64,000 bases of DNA from Rhopalosiphum padi. Its lineage: Eukaryota; Arthropoda; Insecta; Hemiptera; Aphididae. Below the pieces are notes generated by a model. It searched no databases. It had not been told where the DNA came from and saw nothing but the letters and a program-made list of their open reading frames with translations. Position 1 is the first letter of the stretch; every line of letters begins with the position of its first letter. Shown piece after piece: positions 1-12,808 of this stretch. The stretch is taken from the NCBI RefSeq assembly GCF_020882245.1, contig NC_083600.1, forward strand, positions 44,921,019 to 44,985,018, given 5' to 3'. The translations under genes were made by a program, and so were the position numbers.

Positions 1-2482
1 AAAAGAAGTGGTTTGAAGTGAGTTAGTGCGTATAATAACATAATATAGCTGTTAAAAACATGATTAAACACGATGTGATCATCAACCCGTGCGGTGCAAC
101 GAATGTTCAAGACGTACTGGATATATTTTAATAAAACTCGTTTTTTAAATATATAGTTACCTATCTTATTCGTAGATTTTATTATAAAAATAACGCAACA
201 GCAAAAACAACAACAAAATCAATTATTACGATATCACACAGTATTGTGACAACAACAACATGTTATTATATTAATATTATGAATCACGACCAACGAAATA
301 AAACAACACGGAAATCAGAGAATTGGAAATAAAGTATTCCAAATATATCTACGCGGTTAGTGGTTACGTCGCATCATGCTCTCAAAGTATCCCGTGAAAA
401 TCCCTACTCGAAGCCGATTATTGCGTCGACATATCAGAATTCGAAATTTAAAATTCCGTCTAAACCTAGGTCGGTCATCACGCGGACATTATAGATCAAT
501 CGTAATGATAATGGTTTTTGAGTTAGTCCAAAACCAAATTTGTAGTTTCGAGTTTAGGATAATCGTCCAGGGGAATGGAGGGGCGTTCATTCGCCCTTCT
601 GGAATTGCGATATAATAGAATGGCCGCGGTTATACGCTGTACTTGAATATTGTATAGCACTCCAGGGACGTTCATCGGTGACGATTTTGATTATTCTCAC
701 AGTAGATGAGCAATAAACAAAAAAATCAAGGGAAAAAAAATAACTCATTATCTGAAATAAAATTAGTAGACATTTAGATAGGTACACGAAATGTGTGTTG
801 ACGACAGATTAGATTTTCAAACGGATCATAAAACATATAATATACTTTACCACTAAAAAACATTCAATTGCCATCAAAAAAATATTTAAAATGTTATTCA
901 ATGTGTATATGAATGTATTAGGGTATAGAGTAAACATAAAAACAAACAGCAGATTTATTCAGTAACTCGCTGAATAATAATAATTTTATTAATTAATATA
1001 AAATGTACACAAATACATTTATTCATTGCAGTTCGCTCGCTAGCTGTCACGATCCGAGTTCAAGCTCGTCGTTAACCGACTACTGTAAATATCAATATTT
1101 TATACATTGGTATACGTTTGTGGCAATACAAGTAATACGATTAATCTTTTTTAATTCATGAAGGAATAGGCATAATGTTTACCAATATTATGCAATTCGC
1201 TGGTTGAAAAAAATATGTTGTTGCTAAACACAAAAAAAATATATATATTATGATTGGTACCTAATGGTACCTATTTTGATTTTTTTTGTTTCAGAATTGT
1301 TACCGATCATAAGTAGATTATAAATGCATTAGACATTACTATATTAGTATATAATATAATATTTGTAGGTACATTACCACGTCATAAAATTATATGAAAA
1401 ATATTTAATTATTGCACATAAAATACCATCAACAAATATACATTTTTCAGTTCTTATATTCAAGTGAGTAAAAAAAAATATACCAATAATTAGTCTAAGT
1501 ATCTTATGAAAATAATTCCAAGTTCAAAACTGTTTAATAATTCGGATCAAAATTATGACGGGAAAACTTGGCGAGTTTATGTAAAAAAAAAAGTCACTTT
1601 GAACAATTTGTCAACGAATGGACTTTGGTTTATTCCATTATTTTCTTTGAAAGCAAAAAAATAAGTAATAATTCTATTACGCGGTTAAGACTTAAGCTTG
1701 GCGTTCAATATCAAAAAATTAAAACTTAAATAAAAGAGATTACATTTTATAAAGCGTAAAAAAATTAATCTATCAGCGAAAAATATCTTAATGCGTCTCT
1801 TCGACTTTATGTATTTTAAATAATTCCATTTATTTATTTTTCAGATCGTTTGAAACAAAGTTTTCAAAACTTCGAAATGCGAATGAATGCTATTTGTATA
1901 ACATACACATAAAAACGCATTAGTATAAAATATATTATATTATACATAAACATAACATATTATTGTACGCATTTCGTATTGTAATGATAATATTATATTA
2001 TTTAACAACATAATTATTTTCATGCGGTTTTAGTAAGAGTTGATTTTCACAACACTTATTAAAAAGCGCATACTAAAAACGGTTTGAACGAACTTTATTT
2101 AAAACAAACTTAACAAACTAACGTCTGTATAATAATATGTTATTAGTGTTTTGCAGTTTTTTTTTCAATTGGCTCGACCGTCAATTATTCGCCTGAATTG
2201 TAGGCAATCAAACATGTCATTCGCTCGTAGCCTATCCCAAACGCCCGAAAATTGTTTATCATTCATTAGTAGTATTGCAACATGAAGTCCTATGTAAACC
2301 ATCTATCAGACGTACGTACAATTTTTATTTTTTTTCGTCAGTCCAGTTGGGTGTTTTAATTTAAAATCGGTAGTTATTTCAAATTAAAATTCAAATACGA
2401 CGAAATTAAATAGAATAATATGAATAAATAATTTATTCATGGCCCATGGTCGCCTTATGTCACAATATTCGTTTACAAATCT
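1..2482. other. AT-rich intergenic stretch, no gene seen
   Basis: I see no coding exon, RNA gene or clear repeat here. The open frames present, such as the 79-codon one at 376-615, have no recognisable motif, and no splice sites extend them. The stretch is about 10 kb beyond the last srGAP exon, so it could be intron or flank of another gene outside the window. Confidence 0.5.
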
Positions 2483-2671
2483 ATGAGGTTATATCGTACT
2501 ACAAATGTGTTATTCCACGTCGGCTTCATCCAAACATTTAAGCCGCTATTAGACGCATTAGATATGAGTAGACTGCCTTCTAAGAGAAATATTAATGTCT
2601 TGAAGTTCTTAAATAAGATAGTCCATGGGCAATGGCTAGTTAAACTGTCCAGAATCACCAAGCTGCTTTAA
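2483..2671 (+). pseudogene. Decayed non-LTR retrotransposon reverse-transcriptase C-terminal fragment (possible)
   Basis: A 62-codon frame contains LDMSRLPSKRNINVLKFLN followed by KIVHG. This resembles the segment just after the reverse-transcriptase core of Jockey/CR1-type elements, where the pattern is L-x-L-x-x-L-x-x-R-R, then F-L-x-K-(I/L)-(V/L)-(H/N)-G, then further hydrophobic residues. No RT catalytic motif, endonuclease or 3' tail is seen nearby, so at most a dead fragment survives. An equally long frame on the other strand (2473-2661) is probably its shadow. The match is by eye only. Confidence 0.4.
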
Positions 2672-3141
2672 TTTTCATTAAATATGAACATCTCAGTAAG
2701 AATGATATAAAATATTATTAATATTTCAAAATTGCTTAATAATCCATTAAGTCGTATACCTATGTATAATGTTATATTAGAGCACCTACTTAAAAATGCT
2801 GTATAGCACTTTTTTGTATTTGATCGAACAAATGCCAATAATAAAATAATACTTTTGATTTGTAATTTTGAAAAGTCAGAAATTACAAAACTAAATTTTA
2901 TGAATAAATAATATTGCAATAGAGTGTATACACTTTATTATTTTTTCATTTTGAATCTTTTACTGAACTCCCCTCTACCCTAAAACAAGCATAAAATTGT
3001 TTCCCTAATATTACGAGTACTAATAATTTGTCTAAATCTAATTAGATACACAATGTGTGTGGATATGTCAACCTTTTAAGGGGAATATTTATTTATATAT
3101 TATTTTAAACAAAACATGTGAATTCTCAAATAAAAAACAAA
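2672..3141. other. AT-rich spacer, nothing recognised
   Basis: There is no coding-like frame and no clear repeat between the retrotransposon-like fragment and the hAT MITE. Confidence 0.5.
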
Positions 3142-3367
3142 ATCTATAGCAGGGGCGGCCAAACAGTCGATCGCAAACGATTTCAAAGTCGATCGTGTTT
3201 GAATTTATTTTTAGGCTACGCACACGAAAATTAAACATGGTGGTAGTTAACAACATTGTTGATAAATTTTATCTATAAAAACTTTTTTATGGAAGTCGAT
3301 CCTCAAAGGTGAAATATATTTTTAGTAGATCGCGGCTAAAAAAAGTTTGGTTGCCCCTGATCTATAG
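3142..3367. mobile_element. hAT-type MITE with perfect 8-bp target-site duplication
   Basis: The element proper runs from 3150 to 3359 (210 bp). It starts CAGGGGCGGCCAAAC and ends GTTTGGTTGCCCCTG, which are terminal inverted repeats of each other with two mismatches. Both ends are flanked by the identical octamer ATCTATAG (3142-3149 and 3360-3367), the 8-bp duplication typical of hAT transposition. CAGGGG ends are also typical of hAT elements. The interior has no transposase frame, so it is non-autonomous. It shares CGATCG-containing subterminal sequence with the element at 37224-37496, so the two may be related. Confidence 0.85.
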
Positions 3368-4627
3368 TATATTAACAAAGAATTTGAAATTTTTTTCTTT
3401 TAAAAGAATTTTAGTTGTTTTTACGAAAAATGATTGTTTAACATAAATACATAATAAATATACATATATGATTACAATTATATGACGTATAAAACAAAAG
3501 CTACAAATCGCCTAGAAAATTCCCTTTTATTTATGATAAACATTATTACGTCATTTTATAATAGACATATGACGCAGGTGCCGATAGTGGTATTTCGATT
3601 TACATATATTTGGTTTTAACAATAGTAAGTATATCAAACTATCAAAGTGAGGCCCAGTAAATAGTAATCTTCATCATATTAATTTAAATAACAAAAAATA
3701 TTATGCATGTACGACTCGAGTAACACCGCTTAAACATTTTAAGAATTCGTCGTCCGAGAGTGTCGCCAATGGACGGTTGTTAGACTAAAAACTAAGTCAT
3801 TTCCATAACATGGTATAATGGTATATGTTATTAAACAACCTTTACTCGATATACCTACGTCTTATTTTGCAGCCCATTAGGAATATTATATAGATCGTAT
3901 AAGATTGCCCGTAAAAAATAAAATAATTTGCGGTGTTCAAAAATAAATTGCCTCGCACTTTTTTTATGATTAATCGATAAATTCGATACTCTATATACAC
4001 TCATCTGGTTATTATCATCGAATAAATTACCATATTATTATACGATGATATGCTGAAATACACGCGTATTCGATTTTTATGTCCACATTCTGCTTTGTTT
4101 TCACCTGCGTTCTCATTATTATTGACGCGTAATACTCATAATAATTATTTCGGGCGAACGCCATTCGCTAAGATTTACATATTTCGTTAATCACAAAAAT
4201 ATACCATGTAACTATATTGTAACGCTCGGATTTTACGGCGAGAGTTGACGGTTTAAAAGTATATGTTTGAAAAAAAAAATCGCGTTCGATCATATTGAAA
4301 ACCCGTTCGATTTAATTCATAAGCAGATAATCGGATTAGACTTATCGAATATAATGTCATTATCGTCGGTCGTGAAAAATCATAAAACAAATAGCTGTCA
4401 GACATACCTATACGTTTCTCGATAATTATAATGTTAACTGATTGAGATTCGTTTGCGTCAGTTATATCGTATGAAAGTAATTTGCGACGTAGAAAAAAAC
4501 ACGTACTTTTCAACAAACGAGTTACGTATAGAAATATAATTTATTCTTTACTGATTTTTCGTTTCAAACCACAATTATTCATTATGACGCGTCATTATTT
4601 TGTTTTTTTTTTTTGAAACTCTATCTA

Positions 4628-5409
4628 CAATGGCACCGCGCTATCTCGCGAACTCCGGTATTTCGATTTTTTTTTCTGTCTCTTTCATTCAGTATTGGAC
4701 CTACGTGTTAATAATTTATTTCGGTATATCGAATTTCCATATGTCAAATTTTTTTACAAGTCGAAGTCATAATCCGGTAATACCTACCCACCGCCTATAT
4801 TGCGATTCACCAACTCGAATTTATGACAGATTAGATGCAGTATACAATGCCCGGACGAGAATATTATATTTTTAGATATTGATTTTAATTCGAGTACATC
4901 AAAAAGTTTAACTTAAATCCTCAACAAATCTAATATTCTCAATCGGCGAGAGACAGCTTTTGCCGACGATAAGTAACTGGCAAGGAATAAATTGCTGCAG
5001 TTGAACCTTTTATACGCGGTGCACAAGCTGAAAATTATATTCACGAACTCCGAAAATATACATCTCCCAACAGTCATGAGTTTCTGACTAAATTTTTTCT
5101 GTTCCTTATTATTTTTAGGTAGGATTCTTGAAAGTATAGGTACTTCTAGCAATAAATAAAAAAAGGACAGATTTTCTACTTTCATAGAAAACAATGCGTG
5201 CCTATTATAAATGACAAACACAAATAATATGTATACACTATACGTTATACAATGTACAATAAATACATTTTGTATTATAGATATAAATTTCCTCTAAAAA
5301 TATAAATTTATATTTCAAATTTTATTTATGTTTTTAACTCCCTCGGTAACTCGAAGTATCGATACGTCGAATTTTTTTTTTGTCCCCTTGAGATACCGAG
5401 GTTCCACTG
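4628..5409. mobile_element. Decayed pogo/Tigger-like DNA transposon (about 780 bp)
   Basis: The left end reads CAATGGCACCGCGCTATCTC. The reverse complement of the right end reads CAGTGGAACCTCGGTATCTC, which agrees at 16 of 20 positions. Both ends abut a TA dinucleotide (4626-4627 and 5410-5411), the target duplication of the Tc1/mariner-pogo superfamily. The CAGTGGAACCTCG start and the subterminal CGAATTTTT tracts resemble Tigger/pogo ends. Open frames inside (4600-4875 plus, 4913-5221 minus) show no DDE transposase motif I can recognise, so it is either a MITE or a heavily decayed copy. Confidence 0.6.
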
Positions 5410-5411
5410 TA

Positions 5412-7499
5412 TATAAAATTACACGCACTCGATATTTTCAAACTGTATAAATTATGACAGTTCCACGACATAGGTACCACATGTTCGCAGGAACGCATTA
5501 AGCGATACACTGTATAGTTTTAGTTGTAAAAATACCAGTAGACGTTACATAAATCACTTAAAGCTAAATAAATATTTCATACGGAATGATATTAGCTAGT
5601 ATACACCACCAAACCTATGCTTGAAAACGTCTTATCGAAAATATAGTGTTTGCTTGTGTGGTGAGCAGTGGCGGCGATGGTGCGATTTGTTTTGCCGTAG
5701 TGTTTATAGCGAAATATCGATCGATCGACGAATAACGCTAAAGTAGAGCGTCCACATAAATACCCGAGAATTCGTCGCGAATAAAAACGACAAAAATAAA
5801 ACGATAAGAATATAGCAGATAAAAAGTCAACTGAATAATTTGAAATAAGTCATAATTAAAAAATATTATACAAATAAACTCGAAGCGATGAAAATTTAAT
5901 TATATTTTTACATAATAGAATATCGAAAATTCATAAAATATAATGAATAAAGCAATGTTGACTTACTGCTTAATAGTAGTTAGGTACTCTTTTATATTTC
6001 TTATTTTTTTTTTCACAAGACACGAATACTAAACTAATCTGTTCCTTACAAACAATAAATATAGTGTGTTTCTACTCCCACCGGATAGTGTAAATATATG
6101 ATTCTCCAGTTGTTTTCATACCTACTTTGTCTATAACATAATATTATGCACGTTTAACTAAATCAAATTATTTCAATAATAGAATTAACCATACCATTAC
6201 ATAATTGCGTGCTGTCTGTTAAATTGTTGCAGTCGGTGTTTCCAATAAAACTCTATTGGGAATTTAAGCTAGCTAACCATCATACATAAAATATTATAGA
6301 GCATAGAGCTTTGGATAGTTTACGAATATGATATATTGAGGTTATAACTACTTTGCGTACGTTTACCTAAAAGACAAGTCATTTTCATTTTTCACATAAA
6401 TTAACGATCATTAGCAATATGCTTTTTTGAATACTGATTTATGAGGACACATTTCCAGGTACACTAATACAAATAATAATAGTGTCTATAGTACGAAAAT
6501 GTATTTGACTTTTGTTACTAATTTCTTTATTTACGAACAAAAAAAAAATGGAAACATCGATAGAGATACCTACATTGAAAGATCATATTATACAAAATAC
6601 GTATTCAATTTGTAATTATTAACTAACAATATTACCTAATCCATTTAACGTTTTCATTCACCCTTTATTAAACTTAAGATTTTCTATGTATTTATATTTT
6701 AGTATATTGTCAGGTGAGTCGTTTTAATATTCTTTTTTATTCACAAATACATTTTAACACGTCCCCTTATAATCAATAATTACATATAAGTAATTAATCA
6801 TATTAACAATAATCAAACATTGAGTCTTTGAATTCGACTTCGCGTACAACAATGTTCATAATACAATTTTCTCATATCGGCTGAAGAGAAGGGAGAAAAG
6901 TTTTCAAACATTTATATGAATATATTGTATAATAATATATATTGCCATACTACGACTCATACTGTATTTGAACGCCTATATAGCACGCAATTATTGTACG
7001 CAAGTCATATTAACAGTACAGCGGGTATAAAAAACATCTAATAAAGGAGTTTAAACGGACATTATAGGTATCTTGTACCAAAAAATATCAATCTTCTACT
7101 CATCGTATATACTGACCAAACTAATAAGATTTGAAAAACTACCTGCAAACAGATCTTATTTTCTGATGTATTTTACCCGATGTCAACTCTTAGCGTTGAA
7201 CATCCCCTAACTTGTATTGTAATGGCATATATAATTAAAAATAACAACAACTCACTTTTATGATCAAAAACTAATAATATAATAGAAATAATAATAAATA
7301 GAAATATCGAGTAAAACTATAATAACCAATTTAAAATGTCGGTTTCTAGGAGATAAATAGATCGACCGGTATAGTCGACAAAAAGTGCATACTATTATTA
7401 TTATATGCTATGTTTTTATGGTAAACGTGACGTGCATATACATAATATTATGCGTATACTTACTAGATTAACGCGTTTAACTCGTACGGCTGTATAATG
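5412..7499. other. AT-rich intergenic stretch, nothing recognised
   Basis: No coding exon, RNA gene or paired terminal repeat was found in this stretch. Confidence 0.5.
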
Positions 7500-8262
7500 A
7501 TAAATTATTACCATTATTTATCGCAAAAATAATCACACGGCTCGTACACACGCGGAACACGTACCCACTTTTCGTGTTACCTTTTCGAACATCTCGAAAA
7601 CGAGCAGTGTACGATTTCTACGAATACGCCTCACCTGCCATCGCCTATCGTTTACACGACCGAATCCACGCCGCGTAGGATGATGTGTGATGGTGGTGTC
7701 ACACCACACGCATTCGCAAATATTAGTCGTTAAATAAAAAAATAATAGTAATTATTATTATTATTATTTGGTAATCCGACGAGAAACGATGGCGCAGCTG
7801 CGGTTGTTCGCGCGACCATAATATCACCGCGACCAGTTGTTTTCCCGCGCTTATAATCCGTCCGTCAAACTCCCGTTCGCCGAAGTTATATTAATATTTA
7901 TATAACATAATACGAAATATATAATTAATTATTGGCGTAGTCGTGTTTTATTGCCGCCGTACACTTACACTCACATCCCGCCGGTCGACCCCACGTCGGA
8001 ACGTCTTGCTGGTTTCGGTCTTAAGGTGTCAAAGTTTCGTGGGTTTTTGTCCGCCACCACCGCCGCCGCCGTTATTAGCGTAGTCGTGCCCACTGCGCGC
8101 ACACGATTCATCATCTTCAAAACTCTCTCTATATATATTATTATACGGTACGCGCGTGTGCCATCTCCGACCACTCACACCCCTCAGCCGGGACGGTTCG
8201 ACTTTCGCGAGCTATACAATTTAATAAATCAAAACAATTTCATATAATATTATAATAGCCCC

Positions 8263-8265
<3 letters not shown>

Positions 8266-8303
<38 letters not shown>
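8266..8303. repeat. (AT)n microsatellite
   Basis: An uninterrupted run of AT dinucleotides, 19 units. Confidence 0.95.
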
Positions 8304-8305
<2 letters not shown>

Positions 8306-8939
8306 TCCTGCGGTGATCCTGCACCGAGTGCGCGACGAAGGATATTTTTCACTGACCGATTTATAACCATCGTCGACCGTCGAACTGACGTAATCGAACT
8401 CGTCGTAATCGTTATTTTTTAAAAATATGTTTTTCGTACCAAGACGCATATAACTATATACGTTGATCGTGCAGATATTTTTTATACACATCGAGTTGAA
8501 AAATAAATACCATATACCTACCTGCAAACATATAGTTTATTTACACTCTTTAAAAAATCTCGCAGCGCAATAATGACACGACATTAAACGAGTGCAGTCT
8601 CATCGATGCCACGACTAAAATAAATAAATACAACAACGCGTGATGACAAGCATGATATTGAATAATAATAATGAGTTTTATTATTGGAAATCATAATATT
8701 TTCGTTAAATCTTTTATCATAACGTCGTATAGTATAATATTATTACACACATGTAATATTGTAATATCATGAATGAGTAGAGTAATGTGCATTTGTGTGC
8801 CACCCTGCGGTTTATATATATATTATATTATATATCGCAGTCCACAATATTACACGCTTTATTAAAATATCGCGTTGTCGTATATGCGTACACGCACAAG
8901 CACGCGCAAACCCCTCCTCGTTCGGAACACGCGTGCATT

Positions 8940-8942
<3 letters not shown>

Positions 8943-8972
<30 letters not shown>
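8943..8972. repeat. (ATA)n microsatellite
   Basis: About ten uninterrupted ATA units. A second, shorter AAT run lies at 9124-9142. Confidence 0.95.
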
Positions 8973-8973
<1 letters not shown>

Positions 8974-9142
8974 CTACGTTTCTCGTTTTGTGTGCTCGCA
9001 CAGTGTGGAAAAGGTTTTAAGCGCCCTCGAATCCGGTGACTACGCGACGTTATTATTATCAAAAGACGACCGGTGGAAGGACGCGCGTATCGCACGTGCC
9101 GACGTCGTCCTACGACGGTAGAAAATAATAATAATAATAATA

Positions 9143-12100
9143 GCAGTAGGAATATTTGTGCGCGACGGCGTTATTTATTTACACGAAGGTATTGTATATG
9201 TATGAAAGTTGAATAATAACGTAAAAACGACTTAATGGATTTCCACTAAAAAAAAAAAAAACCATACTTACACTATATGTAGAATAGTATAATAATATAA
9301 TAAAAGCGCCCGGTAAGAATACGTAAAAAGCGTGGACAGACTTTTTTAATTTGAAGAAAAAAAGCCAGGAAACACACGGCCTTCGATCGGGCTACCGTTT
9401 TTGGTCATATACGCACCAATAAATCCGATGGGCGTTGCGTCAAATCGGAAAAGTTCTCAGCGCCATTAATTATCATCACCCTTCATACGAACTTTCATAT
9501 GTTCTCGTTTTTCTTTCGTGAAATAATACGATATGAGAACGAGCTGTCTACTCTAACCAGTAACCAGGTCCACGCGGAGAGGAAAGACTTACCTACCGTT
9601 TGATCGCTGAAACGTTCGTCAACAATCGAGTAAGAAAAATGTCATTGAAAAATCGATTAAATATTGTTGGTTTTGAAATGTATGTATGAAGTATAAAATT
9701 GTATAAACATATTTTTATTTTCAGAAAAGAATTTAACCTGGGTAAATGGTTTTAGTTCATCAATTTATTGATAAAAAAAAAATATTACTAGTTGAAAAAT
9801 TGACTATAGCGAACTTATAGCGAACGAATATCTATCACCTCCAATAAAGCGAATGAAATACGCGTAATGTCGATATTTGGGTCAGCACTCGGCACGAACA
9901 ATAATCCTAAACGAAAAGCTATTATAACGCGATCGGTGTATTCGAAAGTACGCGATCTATATATTTCGCTACTCGTGTTGTAATACGACAATTCGACTTA
10001 ACTGCATTTCCGGTTTATATACGGCCATCGCCATCGCCTCGTCACACGATTAATATATTTTATTTCCCGATGACAACAATAACACGTAATATAATATACA
10101 ACACGCTGGGAAAGTGGCGCACACATACACACGTTTATTAATATATTATAATGTTATTTATTAAATACATTAAACATGTACGGAGATAGACAGATAGAGA
10201 CAGATGTATAACGACAGTTGGATAGAGAATGAGTTAGAGTATATACTAGAATATATTATCGTACATATTTTATATAAATAAAAACAAGACATTTCGCGTA
10301 CACGAGACACAAATCGGGAGCGCGTACAAAAATAGGGGAACGTTTGGCAACCGAATCGGCATTGGACCTATCTATGTTACATAATATTATGATATAGGAA
10401 CGAAAATAGTTATTATATTTCGACAAAACGTCACGCGGGTACATCTATTCAGTATATAATATAATGTATGTTTGTGGGGGATATTTTTAAGCAATATCAA
10501 ACGTTATTTTTTTAGCGTAAAAAATAAATAATTTTTCTTTATTTTTAGAATTTTATACGCGGATCGTAACATAATATATCAACAATGCAATAATAATCGT
10601 TTAAAAAAATACTTATATGGGTAGAATAATTTTACATTAATCGCAAATCTTGGCGGAGGACGAGTATGTTTATGGTATCACCCTGTCGACATAAAATAAT
10701 GAATTCACGTATAAAATAACGGTTTTAAAACAATATCAAAATGAAAAATACAATTTAGTTGGCCAATATATTGGCGATTACAAGTCGTTACACACACGTT
10801 AACATAATATATTTTACCCGTCCAAAGTATAGCAACATAAAATATAATAATAATAATAATACAAATAATATTACAACAATGTTTTAAAAATTAAAATAAA
10901 TAAATAAATAAATAATAATACGATTTTGATGCAAGTACGCAAAATCTTTTCGGGAAGTACGCTTAGATAACATATTATTTTATATCAAATACATGTATAT
11001 ATATATATATATAGGTGTATAATATATTTCAATTGATTACGAATTATAAAATTTCGAAAAGGAAACAAATTCTGGCACGGAACAAGGATTAAAAATTGAA
11101 GGAGGGCCATTTTATTAGAAGGGAATGTGTATACTTATTATATTTTATAGCTAATAATTAATATGTATATATAATATGTTAATAGTGTAATATAAAACGA
11201 AATAATTTCATAATGGTAAATAACTTCTCATAGGATTTTTTTTTTTTTTTGAATGGGGGAAGTTATACCTATTTCTAATTCCTACAAAACATGGCCCTCA
11301 CTTATAGTATCTGCAATAATTATTTTATTATTCCAGTGTAATGTTGTTGGTGTCCTGGCGAGAGTTTACCTTACAATGAGTAAATAATATTGTTTGCGAT
11401 CAGATCAGTTAAAAACGGAACGGAACATTAAATTTGACACAGGTACCAATTTATTTGGAAATTACTTAAATATAAAGTTTGGCTTACATTTTTTCCCTTT
11501 GAATTCCGCGTACAAAACAAAATCTACAAATCCTATATATTATCATGATCTCTTCATAAAATACTATACAATCAGTCTCGTTCCACTTGCAAAAAGGGTA
11601 AAAGCACGAAAATATTTTCAGTCTCGACGCAATTCAATGAGCTCGACAATTCATTACGTTTTTATTGTCCACGTGGGAGCGGCGCGGTGCGATCCTCTCG
11701 GAATTCAGACGTCCGTGGCAGGTCTCGCCGAGAGCGTTTCAGATTGAGTGCTATTCAACACGGCCTCGATAGAAAAATGTCCGGACAAACTAAACAGGCG
11801 CTAGTTGAATTACTTTTACATACACATATATTTAGTATTCAAACGCGACTTGAGCGTAAATCGATAAAAAATATTAGGCCTTCGCGTTGTCGCATATAAA
11901 AACTCCGTCCGCAGAATCTATGTAGTAGTAACTTCGAATAATAATTGGTGTATACTTTATCATAATAATATAATATAACATGAGATCAGGTTCGATTTAA
12001 TAAATATGATTATTTGTATATGTTTTCGTAAACACTCTGGGACGTAGGAAACACACACGCACACGAACGACATATAGTTCAATTCACGCATAGACTTGTA

Positions 12101-12808
12101 ATGATTATCTGTAATAATGTAATCATAGTATGTATATATATATATATTATAATATTTATCAATAGAAAATAATGTTTAAATTAATATATATATATATAAT
12201 ATTATATTTTAAAAAGAATGGTTTAAAAAAGGAATGACTCCGTTTATCGAAGACTATAATATATTATATATCATTATATATGCGTATGGGTATATGTATA
12301 ACGACGTCATAGTGCAGGATATAAAAAACGTTCGCTTCAATGGCGGTGACTATTATATTATAGGGATGATACTACAAGGACGATCGCCGTACCTGTATAT
12401 ATAATACGTTTGACCAACGGATTCGATTGGACGACATAATATATTATATGCCTACCTACTATTAATAGTACTAGTATAGTATACGGTGTGCTAAACAGGT
12501 GGGTTGACGAATGTCGGTAGCGTAACGTCTGAGGAAGATCTCGGGGAACAGTCACTAGAGGGAGCGGGAAACTCCTACCTATAATTAATGGTATGCAAAA
12601 AAAAAATATACAAATACAAGTATATAGACTTAATTATCGTTGTCCGTCGTCAGCCGTCGTGCGTCCGTCAGGGATGGAGGCGCGTTAAAAAAGTTTTGCA
12701 CCCGAAAACCAGAAACCCGGAATTCGCGAGACACCGGAAGTGAGTTGTAGGCGCAGGCCGTGGTGTATATATACTTATAGCGGCCACTACACGCGCTTAG
12801 ACACGGCG
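9143..12808. other. Downstream region of srGAP, including the presumed 3' UTR of the long isoform
   Basis: No coding exon is seen. The 3' UTR of the exon 13 transcript must begin at 12808 and run toward lower coordinates. No consensus AATAAA lies close to the stop on the minus strand. The nearest candidates I see are ATTAAA at 11996-12001 and AATAAA at 11661-11666. Open frames at 11394-11747 (plus) and 12358-12555 (minus) have no recognisable content. Confidence 0.4.

Larger units (their letters stand above)
7500..9120. promoter_or_regulatory. CpG-richer island, candidate promoter or first-exon region of a neighbouring gene
   Basis: Base composition changes sharply here from AT-rich flanks to a mix rich in CG dinucleotides (for example 7560-7700, 7960-8210, 8870-9120), as it does around the srGAP first exons. 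On the minus strand a strong donor, CAG|GTGAGG, ends at 7635 just after ATG GCA. This could be a very short first coding exon read toward position 1. Open frames here (7951-8247, 8787-9121 plus; 8240-8527 minus) run through microsatellites and look spurious. Confidence 0.35.

Noticed and set aside
8787..9121. Overlapping plus and minus frames with poly-N, poly-I or poly-Y runs
   Set aside because: They translate the ATA microsatellite at 8943-8972; not genes.
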